Of a stretch of DNA of 64,000 bases, positions 46,106 to 57,727 are shown piece by piece. The DNA is from Fasciolopsis buskii (lineage: Eukaryota; Platyhelminthes; Trematoda; Plagiorchiida; Fasciolidae). Positions within the stretch are counted from its first letter, which is position 1, and the number at the start of each line of letters is the position of its first letter. The notes beneath the pieces were generated by a model, which made no database searches, had not been told where the DNA came from, and was given only the letters and a program-made list of their open reading frames with translations. Location: the NCBI GenBank assembly GCA_008360955.1, contig LUCM01002851.1, positions 62,001-126,000 on the forward strand. Direction: 5' to 3'. The position numbers were made by a program, and so were the translations under genes.

Positions 46106-46956
46106 TAATAAAGGAAGTAGAAGATAAAAGATAAAGAATCTAGTTTGCGACCATTACCTAAATCTAAGTCTTTACTTCCCTTAGCTGCCTTCAATGTCCC
46201 GAAACACACCAAACGAGGCAGCAAACTGCACTGGCGATGAACCCTTGAAAATTTGAAACTCAACGTGTTGTGTCTCCGAAACAAGCATACAAAATCCCAC
46301 CTCCATGATCACTCTTCGTAGCTCAGATATAATATCATTATCTCGCTTCACTCTTTTTGGTGTCCGGTGATCCGGCTTCGAGCACTCGCGGTCAGGTTGG
46401 TTTTGGGTTCTTTCTGAGCATGGGCGGGGACCGTGCATTGTTAGACTGTACCCAGGTCAACAGCTTTGCAGTTCGTTTGGACGGTTTTGAAGGTGGGATT
46501 AACAGTCGACTGAAGCGCCGTTGATTGCGACACGTAAACCCGTGAGACGTCAACTGACCAAGAGGTTGAGAAATGATTAGAAGCAGTGGTGCATAGGAAA
46601 GTGTACGGAAATGGAAAAGGCCGCGGCTATCGGAAATAGTCGAAATCTTTACCGACTGAGAAGGAATACCAGTTGATGAAATGGGTGGAAAGTATGAAAG
46701 CTTCAACCAGTGGATTGGCCGGTGTAAATGCAGGGAGTGGCCAGATCACCTCGATTATTGATAGCGCATTTGCGCCAAACTCAGTTATCCCTTTGAATGC
46801 CGGCAACCGGTTGAATCAATTTTTCAAATCCGGTGATAATAGTGGTCGTTTGTAAACCCGTCTGCCCCAATTTTTCGAGGTTTTATGGAAGACCTTTTTG
46901 GGCTGCAAATTTGATTCTGTTCCTCATTAATTCCGTCCGTCCCGGCGCACTCACTT
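46106..46956. other. Unassigned sequence with protein-like minus frames
   Basis: Minus frame 46438-46181 (85 codons) contains HRTPKRVKRDNDIISELRRV and ETQHVEFQIFKGSSPVQFAA, which look protein-like. It overlaps another minus frame (46706-46392). No family is recognised and there is no supporting splice structure. Confidence 0.22.
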
Positions 46957-46993
46957 CATCCCATCCCATCCCATCCCATCCCATCCCATCCCT
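46957..46993. repeat. (CCCAT)n pentanucleotide repeat
   Basis: Seven uninterrupted units. Confidence 0.96.
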
Positions 46994-49199
46994 TCAAGCC
47001 CAACATGGATTCGTTTTAATAGCAATGTCAATTTTGGAAACTGTTTTAGATTCATCCAGATTGTAATGGCCGTCTTTTTGCATTATGACAACAATTGCAA
47101 TCGATTTCACGAGTGAATAAAAGCAAACTTTGCGAAACCAATTGCATGCAGTCTCCCTGTGGTAGAATCGGAACGGAAAGAAACTGGAAATTTTCTAATT
47201 TTCTCACATAATATTTTTCACTTAAATTGATTACTTGTTAGCGCCGGTAAATTCTGTGTACCTATTCACAGCTTCTTCTTATTTTTGTCTATTCTCTACT
47301 TTTTCGGTTTGAACTGAAGCCGTGAATGGCGTGTCATGTATTTTTGTTTAGATTTATCAAGTTAAATTTATCAACTCAGGAAACTCATGCAGAGTGAATG
47401 CGTGATATATTCTAGGTTATATTCTTGTATGAAGACGAGCTCAACTATTGGATAGTGCTCGTTCTGCCTCCTCGTTACAGTCACCGTAACTATGTCCTTG
47501 CGAGCAGCCAAGGAGATATTTGGCTGTAGTTGAAGGATAATTCGTCCGAATTCACGGGAACTTGATTCGTTGCTTGAATCACTAGGCAAACTATTAATAC
47601 GAGAGTTGGATTAGTAACACACATCAGAGCGTCAGACTTTATGCCAACGGACAGGAGGGATAAGTGAACACTTAAAGAAACCCAGATAACTAACCAGTAA
47701 AAATTGAAAATTTCGCCTTGATTCTTCACGATTAGCGGTTGATTCCAAATAGGGGAGTCAAGCATTATGAGTGGAGGGTTGTCAGCTCAACCAAGGCGCT
47801 TTGTCTCAAAGGTTGACAGTGGAAAATGTAACTACATTTTTCACTGTGGAGTTCATGCATTCTCTTCTGTCCAGCATTCACATTGTAGAGTCCACGAATC
47901 AGTTTTTAATGCGGATTCCCACCGAAACTGGTACTGAGGTTGGAAAATGATGGTTTACTATTCATTGACCTATCAAGAACTGCGGATACTTGAACGAAAG
48001 CTACTGAACAACGTGTTGTGATTACACAAAGACATTTACACTAACATGTAGCAAACGAGGCTCTCATTGACTGATTTACTCTTGCATCGGTCGCGCTGCG
48101 AAAGACTGACGTAAGTGCGTGCTCTGTCACTACTGCCCATCAAATGGTCGATTATAGTGCCATTGCCCTGTAGCGAGATCCGTGTCATTTGTCTTGTAGG
48201 TCGATTTCTGTTAATGTTTCGCTCAGTTGACTGCCACTTTGAACAAGTAACTTCCTGTGCCATTGATGAAAATTATCAGTTGTAATTATCCACTTTGACC
48301 CGCCCTAAACAATAAACCATAAAACACAATCAGACAGTTAACGATGGGGGGAGGGCTCGAGGAGCACTCGGCAAGCACATCATTTAGTGAATCATCCATT
48401 GGTCGACTGTTGTATGGACCCTTCGACTTGTGAAACTAAACGCGAACAAGGCTAAATTCAAAGGAGCAGAGTGTATTGTCTTGTTACGCCAGATTGCGAC
48501 GTTCACCTCTCTACAGTATCATGAAGTACGTGTCTCACATAGAGACTGTCAAACAGTTGCTTAGTACGTTTTCAACAAGCTCTGCTCCGACCTGATGTTT
48601 TCGTAGTCCCTATCTTTAACACTGGACCAGATCTTTGAAGAGCTAAGAATGCATAATCGCAAACCGCCGGTGTAATGTTCACCCACTTACCCCCTAGTTT
48701 TTTTCTATCTGCTAGAAGTGTACAGCGGATCAAAACAAATAGATTTCCCTTGCTTTAGCACATTAAAAACGAGTCCTGTGCAAGTACGAAAGTCATGCGG
48801 GATGATTCGATGATAACGTCGCATTGTCTGAATCCCCGCCAGTCAGTTTGGGGCTCATAATTCGACATCACTTCTAAGGTTAGCTGGGACCCACGTGATA
48901 ATCATAAGTTGTTTGTTCGCCAAGATTCATAACACCATTCTTAATATAAAAAGTAGGCTTTTCCGGTGCTCGTTAACCTTAGGGTATTCCAATGCTTGGG
49001 AGTCAAAACCGAACGGCTGTGAGTCTCAGGTAAGCATGAAGAATTGAAGTTTTTGGTTGGTGGATAAAGCAGTAGGTCCCTGTTCCAGGATGATCATCTG
49101 TGACTCAAACACCTTAACCACTCGAGCGCGATTACTTGCTCAAATGAGAAATGTCATTTCTAACCCAACGACGAACTGAACAACGCTTGTCGAGGGTGT
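46994..49199. other. Unassigned sequence
   Basis: No supported gene. Minus frames at 47371-47765 are of modest length; one (RRQNEHYPIVELVFIQ) looks protein-like but has no good splice borders. 48420-48480 reads LRLVKLNANKAKFKGAEC in plus, faintly like an LTR-retrotransposon RT block; see the rejected list. Confidence 0.3.
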
Positions 49200-50222
49200 T
49201 TGGCATTGAATTTCTATAAGCGCTTCTATCAGACCAGCGCTTCGCTTTCTCCCCTCTCCTCGGCGTTACCACAAAGTGCAGTGGACACAAGCTGCATACC
49301 GTCACCTTTTACTGAAATCAGGATCCAGACAGACAATCAGACCTCGGTAAAGCAGTTAGCTATGATACGGCGTATAAGCGCTTAAACCAAGGTAGCGCGT
49401 CACCCCAAAACGCGCTTACTTTTGCTGTGAGCCACATGTAAGCGAACACACGCACACGCACAAAAAGAAGGAAGCAATGAAGCTATGCTTTCTCTTCCTG
49501 ACACTATTATTGCTGGTCACCATTGTGTGAACAGCATCTGCCTCTAACCTGTTCCAGTTGCACATCCGTCTGTCTAACCGTGCCCTGGTAAATCTACGTC
49601 ACTCTCTCCCTGCGTGCACCCCAATCCCATTAGCGTGCTTTACTGTTGGCCACCTTGTGTGCGTCGCTGTGTACCGAATTCGCGTTTGTCATTGGCCTGG
49701 TCTATCCGTGCATCCAATCAGAGCGTCAATACAAAATTCATATAGCAGCCAATACCGTGATGGCTTCCCAAGCGGCTCTGACTGTGCGTGAAACCGTGAC
49801 ATCAACTATGCCTGCGCACGCATACAGCAGCACTGGCTGGCACAAGATATGATAATTATCGCCAGGCAAAAGCATCGGAATGAGAATGTGCGTCAATTGA
49901 CGTGTTCGCTCGTTCCTACACTTCAAATGACATACATTTCACCGCGGCTGAGTGCGTACAAGCTCGTGCCTGTGCGTCGGTATGCGCTACTGTATGCCAC
50001 ATCACAGGCTGACTTGGAACGTTTGTGACAAGACCACAAACATGTTAAGTGCGTTTTTAAAACAAAACTCACAACGCGATTACACAAAGAGGCTTTGCGT
50101 ACGCATGTGGTAACCGTCAAATCGCTTTCGGTTTGAACAGCACGACCTATCTCATCTGAGACACCTGAGAGAGTGGAGTGGAAACTATTGCGTGTAACTG
50201 TGTGGCCCTATGTTTGACCTAA
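49200..50222 (+). promoter_or_regulatory. Presumed promoter and 5' untranslated region of the 50223 exon
   Basis: This is a GC-richer stretch than its surroundings, without TE relics, directly upstream of the coding exon. It holds several short ATG frames (49477-49530, 49558-49791, 49646-49852) that would be upstream ORFs if transcribed. No TATA box or trans-splice acceptor could be fixed. The role is inferred only from position. Confidence 0.3.
49477..49530 (+). CDS. 17-codon hydrophobic micro-ORF
   Basis: Encodes MKLCFLFLTLLLLVTIV then TGA. This is a textbook signal-peptide-like sequence: Met, Lys, then an uninterrupted hydrophobic stretch. It could be an upstream ORF, or the first exon of a secreted protein if a donor near its end (ATT/GTGTGA) is used. 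The donor match is poor. Chance is possible for so short a frame. Confidence 0.2.
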   Translation: MKLCFLFLTLLLLVTIV

Positions 50223-50871
50223 ATGATGATGGCCAGGTCGTCCACTAGCAATCCCCTGTTGACAATGGATCATCAGAATGGTATAGTGGGATCTACTTCA
50301 GCCCCAATGAGGGCCACTATTTCATACGCACCGCAGACGGTTCTGTCTGCTTCTTCCCGTACAATCAGATCGCCCAATCCAACTTTATCCTCGTCTCCGA
50401 CCTCGATGCCGGTCAGAACAATAGCGTCACCACTTGGAACAACAGCGACAACTGGAATTAGCAATCCTGTAACCAGTTTGTTGTCACTGCGCGATCGTGG
50501 AGCCAAAACGGGGCTTTTGTCTCCAAATACAAGTTCGCATGATCAGTTCATGTCCGCGGTGGGAGGTGCAGATCTAAGCAGTCTTGCCCTGGACTTGGCT
50601 CAAAAGCGTTCTCACGAAGAACGTTCCACGTCATCGTCCAGTTCGATCAACCTGGACAATACACTGGCTCCGCATAGTCCAGAGCGGAAGCTGCCTTTCC
50701 TGGATTTTAGACCGGACAACTGTAGTACCGGGATTCACGATGCCGATGACAATGCGGATGCTGATGGGGATGAGCAGATGAGCAGTGTGAACAGTCCACA
50801 CTGTGATCGGTCACACTTGCGCAATGGAAATGAAATCCCGGAGAAACGAACGATGGTCTATCCCGCATCAA
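50223..50871 (+). CDS. First coding exon of a Ser/Thr-rich protein, unknown family
   Basis: This is the best host coding feature in the window. An in-frame TAA (50220-50222) directly precedes ATG-ATG-ATG-GCC, fixing the start within three Met codons. 216 codons are open to A at 50871, where the GTACGT donor at 50872-50877 gives a phase 1 junction; reading through stops ten codons later. The product begins MMMARSSTSNPLL and is rich in Ser, Thr and Pro to about residue 105 (TLSSSPTSMPVRTIASPLG). It then has GADLSSLALDLAQKRSHEER at about 115-134, a Ser run, an SPERK site, and an acidic DADDNADADGDEQ patch at about 177-189. It looks intrinsically disordered with several Ser-Pro sites, as in N-termini of transcription regulators or signalling scaffolds; that is inference. 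No domain is recognised and later exons were not found in the remaining 13 kb. Confidence 0.72.
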
Positions 50872-53750
50872 GTACGTTCCTTATTCATAGACCGTCATTT
50901 TATTGACGCCCACCGTTAGCCATTTTCCTACTATTCTTTACTGTTCGTACGCATTCGTCCCTGCTGTGATGCAAAGTTTGAAATCGTATCCGTTTACTGT
51001 TCACCTAGAACTGTCTGGTTCGCATGCTGTATTCAACGAACTGTACCTTCAGAGATTTGTCATGAGGTCTATAGAATAGTTCCTGCGATGCTGACCACGG
51101 GGAAGAGATCGAGCAATCGGAATACAGATGGAGATATTGCAGTTTAGCGGAGGTGCTGGTTGGAGCTCGACGGCTGGGAATTTTTGTCAGCGTACAGTAT
51201 GCGAGAGGAAACACCTTGCAGGATTTCTAACTAGAATTGCAAAATTGGCGTAGTTCTTTGAATTACTCACTGAAACAAGGAAGCGAGAGGCAGATAGAAT
51301 GGGAGAGTCATTGGCACTTGGTCTTCGGAGAAGGGTAAGTGCATACGAAAATACATGTAACAAGTACTCATTTAGCAACGAAACTCCTGGTATATGTCTG
51401 GATTAACGCTACTCGCTAACGGACCTTTCAAAACCTTTTAAATATTGTGATAATAAACCAGTCGTCCAAATTCTAAGATCAGAGGATGTCTTCTCAACGA
51501 TCAACCACCTTACAGTGGTACTAGTGGAGGAAAACATCCATATTAAGACTTATTCGGCAGCCATGAACGTTAAGTTGAAAAGAATGATTGCTATTCGCGG
51601 TGTCTCTGATTACTGGATGGTGTTGCTCAAATCACTGTTGAAAAACAGAAGATCGGTCAGTCTGTTAGCTGTTCCGTGGTGCCTGTCGGATAGCATCTCT
51701 GAAATTCAGCTAAACTGAACGCCAGTGTGAACCCGAACTCCGAATGGGTGCTTGTGGGTATTTGCTTCACTGTTTTATCCTGTTCACGTAAACACCGTAG
51801 AGTTTAACATTTTCCCGTCAATAGTCTCACCATAACCAGGGCCCTCTGGACGAGTAGCACTGACTGGTCAGGTGGACAATATTTCATTGAAACGACCTGA
51901 CACATTTCGTGATTGTTGATGCTCGTCGAATTGTGGTCACCTGATACTCCTGTGTTCAAACAACCTTATTCTTATGCAGTCTGGTTAAGTGTGTGTCGTC
52001 AAAACTGGTCATGGATGCTATTCGTTGAAGAGCCCAACAAAAATCACTTGTAATTTTTTGATAATACTTTGCCAGTCCACTCGAACCGTTGTTCCAAAGG
52101 TGTGCGGTTAACATATTCTCGACCGCTCCGTTCGAAGTTAAGTACCGAGTGCCCTAGAACAAGCCTGGAACCTTCCTCATCTGGTGACTTGATTGAAATT
52201 TCGATCGATAACAACGTTGAGATCAACGGTATTCGCAGAGACGTCTGACATGGCGACTGATCACGTGAAGTTTGTTGCCAGTTTAAATTCTTACCGTATG
52301 CATCACGTTAGTGCTATAGGAACATACGCATAAATTCGAGCAGCAGATGTGAAGGGAATTTCGAGGATAGATTTGATTTTCCAGGTGTTCGATAGCCTGC
52401 CATTCATGCACACCCGTAAACCGACTGGTCCGTGTGTGACGCTGAGAGCAGTCTCCCAAAATCCTGATACATGAATTGGAAGAACTATACTCGCTCATAC
52501 ACGCCATTATTGGCAGCAGTCGAGTGCTCTATAAGGAGATGCATTTTCTTGACCTTGTGTGACTGACTACGAACTTACTCGAGCATTCCTGTCTCCTGGT
52601 AAACGAAAAATGACCTGAAAATTTCAGATGATATAAAAAGCCGCATGTTTTAGAAGGGGAAGATACATTCCCGAATGGTGATCGGATTTTTTTAAGTAGG
52701 AAATGTGAGCTTTATTCGTTCAGGAATTAATGCAATATACACCACAGCGTTTGTCGGTTTCCCTTCAGCTGCATTCAAATGTCCACTTATTCAATGAGAG
52801 ACAAGCCTAGCGATAGAAAGCGGATTCGTTTGGTGTGCGCCACTGACCGGCTTTGGTCAAGCAATTGGTATCGCGGTGTTTTAACACGCGTTCAATTCTT
52901 CAAGCTCACCGTTGAACGCGTTCTTGCTCTTGAAAATGCTGTATATCATGCTTTCCTTAATAAAGCAAACATTTAGAAAAATGTGGTAAACGTTTGGGGA
53001 ATTCCGAGTTGGCTACAACGACGAATCCCTCCTTCCTTTCCGAATTAGTGACGTGACCGCTGGAATGATTGGGATTGTTCTTGATCGTTCATACTTCTCG
53101 TTTGTCATTGAAAATAGGTCGGCATATGTGACATTATGAGCCATCGGTCCTAGATTAAGACCACACAACACTTGGCGTGACCGTACATTCTTTTTGGCTG
53201 ACAGGGAACACGCAGTAGCGTGGGCAGTTTACATTAGGTAGTTTCAATGCTTTCAAGTTCCATAACATTTCGGTCTATTACAATTAACTTCTGACGCGCA
53301 TGCCCACATTTTTTGAGGATTTTCCGACCCGTACCCTCCGCCGTTTGCAAAATGAGTAGTTTTTCAAGTCCCCTTTATAAGTGCAATACGTGGAACCTCT
53401 TGTCCAACTTGCACGTTCACGTGACCTAGGGTGATGACGTGCGACAAATCCGTCAAATTGAATGCAATCTCGGATTGGTAAGCTCGACGTACGACGTGGA
53501 TGCATGCTTCTGAAGATGGGAGAAATATCCAGATCATATGCGTAGAAGTTACTTGGTTACAAATACCTACAGGAGCAGCATAGTTCCACTTGTATGCACG
53601 GTCAATCTTCATAGGGCTTTTAATAAGAACGTGACAATTGAACGATATCGCGTTTTGTCAGTTTCACATGCTTAAGACATAGATGTAGTGGATGGGCATG
53701 CACAACAGTTGTTAGGACCCATGATAGGGAGTGGAAAGTGGAACTTGCAA
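50872..53750 (+). other. Presumed intron, first part; nothing recognised
   Basis: Begins with the GTACGT donor. No acceptor plus open block on the plus strand is convincing. Frames at 51515-51718 and 52779-52976 are chance-length. Confidence 0.35.
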
Positions 53751-53754
53751 TCAT

Positions 53755-55560
53755 GACTCTGAAGCTTGGAGTGGCATAGTACCACAAGAGGTCTCGTCGG
53801 TCAGATGTGCTAGCGAGCCGAAAGTAGGCTGTTTTTTACACCACAGAGTTGGTATATTGATATCACATCGCACTCACAATACTGAAATGTATCGGCCCGG
53901 TTTGCGAGACCTGCCGGTCTGGTGGTGCATTGAAGATAGAACATGCTGCTACCATGGGAACTTCCCACATGGTTTTCCACCTTACCTAAACTAATGATAG
54001 TAAGGTAGTTAGTGCGAGCGAAACTAATTATGACGTTGACGGTTCGGCGAGTCATGTGTTGGCTGTATCACCTTGAGGCCCAGTTTAACTGGCCTTCAGA
54101 ATTAATCCTACCCATAGCTATTCCGTCAAGTCCCGCGGCTGATTGAACAGATCCACTAAGCGAGGCGGAGATCAACAAGGAAATCCAAGCCTTAGATCCT
54201 CAAAATCCCTGCGCTCCGGAGGCCTTTCGTCAGTCTTATTCAAAAAGGGTGAAATAGAGCTCGCTGGAGAACTTAATGTGTTGTCCTTGAAAATCTAGAG
54301 ATCAGTGCACATTCCATCCCCCTGGAGGGAACCGACTGTTGTCATCATCTTCAAGCTCGGTCCTCGGACTGAGTGCCCTAACCACAGGGGCCAGCCCAAT
54401 CCTAGCAGCATTGAAGCGGTTAGGATCCGTCAGTCCTTGGAGGTTACCCCCCACGGGTACTGAGGAAGCGTGTGAGAAGCAGGCTAGGTTTCATATCAGC
54501 TGTGGATGCATCACTTAAATCTTCACCCTTCAGGATCTGCCAAGGCACTGTCTGTTTTCCAAGGGTCAATGGCCGTTGTGTTCTTAGAAATTCTCGGAGT
54601 CCCCGATTTCATCGGTGAGATTACACCGTGCACTATGTTGAGGACTGGAGTACGTATGAATTTTATCCGTCGTCAGAATGCTGTCTCGCCTTATCTGGAG
54701 TCAAGTTTTCACGAGCCCTACTCGTTTCCAGTGGAGTACAACGAGACCAACTTGTGTTCCCATTTCTTTTCAAATTTTCCGGAGAAGATGTTTTACAGAG
54801 CACTTTGTCTGATCTATTGGGTATTGGGTTTGGATTTCATCTAGGGAATAGAGTTTTCGAATTACAGTATGCCAATGGCATCGCCTTGCTAAGCGACAGT
54901 GTACAAGCAATTTAACACGCTTTGGATAATTTGATCATTGAGATATCCATGTCCGAGGTGCAGGATATTTATTCAAGGCTGACAGGATCCCTTTCCTGCA
55001 TTTATCATCTATAGTGACTGTTTAGTTGTTGCCAGCGTGTAAGGTTACACTAAGAGCTTAACAACGGCCGGGGTGATCAAACGGGAAGTGAGCATATGTA
55101 GAGTGGCTTTCGCAAACCTGGGACACTTGCGGCGTCACCATTACATCTTGTTGCCGTTCACAGTGAATATGTATAGAGTAACAGTTCCCAGCTTTCTTTT
55201 TATGACTGGAGTTCCTTCTCCATGTTTTTCGATGGTTCATGGCGGCTTTCTGTTCGCCACCGATGTCTCCGGAGCATTCCTCTAGTCTGCTGGGAACATC
55301 TAGTGGTCAGCGACTAGGTGCATCAACGTGTACTGAGTGCAGACAATCACCCTGTGAATGAAATATTAGCTCCACACTATCTATGATGGCTTGGACACGT
55401 TTTAACGTAGGTCTTCTCATCGACTGTACTTTATAGTTATTTTGTTCTTATTGGGCGAAACTGGAAGAAGCAACGCAGTGGTCGAGTTGTAACTTGACGT
55501 ATCCATATGAAGAAGCTGGGTTCGAGTTTTCGTCGATTAGTGTTTCGCGAATTTTTAGTT
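53755..55560 (+). mobile_element. RTE-like non-LTR retrotransposon, copy B (3' half, decayed)
   Basis: Same family as copies A and C. A short leader-like stretch at 53755-53822 shares CAGATGTG.TA.CGAGCCG with 57362-57380. The linker/RT boundary is seen at about 53915-53990 (ALKIEHAATMGTSHMVFHLT). Domain remnants follow through about 54090-54470, then RT palm at about 54705-54910 in the frame 54628-54915: SGVQRDQLVFPFLFKFSG matches the family GVRQGCP.SPFLFNF block, and LQYANGIALLSDSVQA matches L.YADDI.LL. The catalytic loop is YANG at 54868-54879, so both catalytic Asp are gone. Further C-terminal remnants reach about 55560 (WLGHVLT near 55389; NWKKQRSG near 55460). The endonuclease half is missing. 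It lies in the presumed intron of the 50223 gene. Confidence 0.75.
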
Positions 55561-57055
55561 TGAGATTGAGAGACTAGAAATGTCACTGTTTGGAGTGATG
55601 AGGCTCAGGATCTTAGTGTCGCGAATACTTGCCGTTTTAACTAAGGCCCGTGGAAAACTAACACAAAAGCGTTTCAGTTGAATTTTGCTGCTTTGAGATT
55701 GAACGTCTTTAAGCCAGGGATATATATATGTATATCCCCTAAAATGACGGGGTGCAGCGCAAAGGAGCCTTTAGAATAAGACGAAATAGTTAATGACTAA
55801 AGTTGTAATAAATTTTATGTAGATTTCACCTTGCATTCGAACTACCTGTTCACGTGAGTGATTGCCCATCTAATCCATAAGTCATCTATGAACATTGTAA
55901 TACCCGGACTGAATTAGGAGATTTTCCAAAAGGATTCTACTACTGGTCTTTGATCGAAAGATCATATCTGTAAAATAGCCCAACGAAATAGGAATTTCGT
56001 GAATACTTGTGGACTGATGATCCGCAATCTGATTTTTGCGCCTCTTTGATGAACTCGGAGTATAAGTTCAACACTTCCCAGGGGTTTCAGCAAAGCCCTT
56101 ACTGAGATATTAGGATCAAGTGAATGTTTCGAAAGGAAATTATGGACAATGGCCCCATCGAACGACAAACCACAGTCTTAAGGTTAGAGCGCACCAGCAT
56201 ACTATTTTGGTACTTTACAAGAGGACATCTACCAGATGAAAGCCCACCACTCCATCGACATTGTTGCTACTTGTCCGCAACGGTTCATTCGCTGAACATG
56301 GTCCCAACTTACCTACGGCCAACCACCAAAACGGCGAACCTTATTCTATCCTCAGTCTAATGACTGGCCTGTTACCATACTGGTCTGCTCTTCGCATATA
56401 CTGAATGCTCGGGTGTTTGAGTAGAGCACAGAGGGTTGTGAATTAAAACAAATCGTTTGGAAACCGGGCTGAAATATTATGCTAAATTCGAACTTGAATA
56501 ATTTCAGCTTCATTTCAGCCTGGGAATTTGACCAACTCATTAAAAGGTGGGGTTATCTATAGTATTTTCGTCTCCCTTAGTGTAATTATGTTTTTCGGAG
56601 TAGTGGTTAGTTGGTTATCGGTGTGGCATTTTAACAAACATGTTGCCATTTCAAATCTTCCCGCTTCTGACTACGTCTCCATTTTGGAAATCCCTTCAGC
56701 GGTAGTGACTTGCCGGCCGAAAGTTATTTATACGTGGTTTTCGGGGCTTCATGTCCATAATGGTAGCGGTTAATTGTACCATATTAAGCGAAGTTTTCAT
56801 TCGTTTACGAACTTACATGATCTGCCTCGGACATCGTTGTTTTCCAGCGAGCTCAGAATCATTAAGTTAGATCCAATTTTCCTATTCAGGCTCTTCATGG
56901 GGAACTACGATTTTGCTAATTGATCGTTTAAGCTCGCAATGCAGTAGAACATTTTGTTATCATTATGCATCTAAATTTGGATACGAAGACCTGAAATTGG
57001 ATTGATGTATCTTAAACACACTGTACATTCTTGTATCGTTGTTGAAAAAGAAGTA
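55561..57055. other. Unassigned intronic or intergenic sequence
   Basis: Frames at 56124-56360 and 56528-56773 are under 82 codons with no motif. A short TATATATG run lies at about 55721-55732. Confidence 0.35.
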
Positions 57056-57059
57056 AATG

Positions 57060-57460
57060 ATAAAAAGATTGATCAACAAGCCGGTGGTACTTCGTAAACA
57101 TTCAGCAGGAGTGACGGGATGGTCACGCCATTTTCCGTTGTTTGTAGACGAAATAAATTCTCTATAATCGCAATGGCGACGTGTATAATGTAAGATCATG
57201 AAAATCGTGCCTTCGTGTGACCCAGATGTTTTTATAGCAAGTTTTAAGCTTGAGTGTAATGGTAAGGACATATCCCATGCCCACCATGGGATCGGGTGGG
57301 GTGGGGGACAATCCGAGAACCATAACCCTGAAAATAGGAGAGGCAAGGAACCGCATAAGGTCAGATGTGGTAACGAGCCGGACGACAGCGAGTTTCCATG
57401 CCCCACCAAAGACTGTTGCATTGAACAATATTCAGGCTAATGAAGTAAATTTAGCGCCCT
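57060..57460. repeat. Possible leader or separate repeat upstream of copy C
   Basis: Contains the CAGATGTGGTAACGAGCCG word also present at the start of copy B. The minus strand is open over most of 57421-56963. It may be an upstream part of the same retroelement family or a different repeat; the boundary with copy C is unclear. Confidence 0.35.
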
Positions 57461-57727
57461 AAAAAGACAACGGAACATGGGAAAATTTTGCCGAATATTG
57501 TACTGGCCAAGATATAACATCCAGACGCTGCAAAGACGGTGGTCAGTTGGCTAACATCCTGTCATTTGCTTATGAAAGCCAGGGCTTTGGACCCATCCAA
57601 GTTCGGTTACTTTTCACTTCGGTCATTTGTCAGCTGTCACGGATTCTATCCCAATGTTAATGCCCATTTGCATCGAATGAATAGAGAAGGAGAAAGATAG
57701 ATAACTTGCCTCAACATGCCTGTGTAT

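Noticed and set aside
47371..47589. Minus-strand exon reading RRQNEHYPIVELVFIQ
   Set aside because: The frame looks protein-like, but the acceptor (ATTAATAG) is weak and no proper donor follows.
48400..48660. LRLVKLNANKAKFKGAEC and a possible Gypsy-type RT continuation
   Set aside because: Only one short, low-specificity stretch resembles an LTR-retrotransposon RT. No catalytic loop, protease, integrase or LTR was found. A profile search for Gypsy RT over 48300-48700 would settle it.
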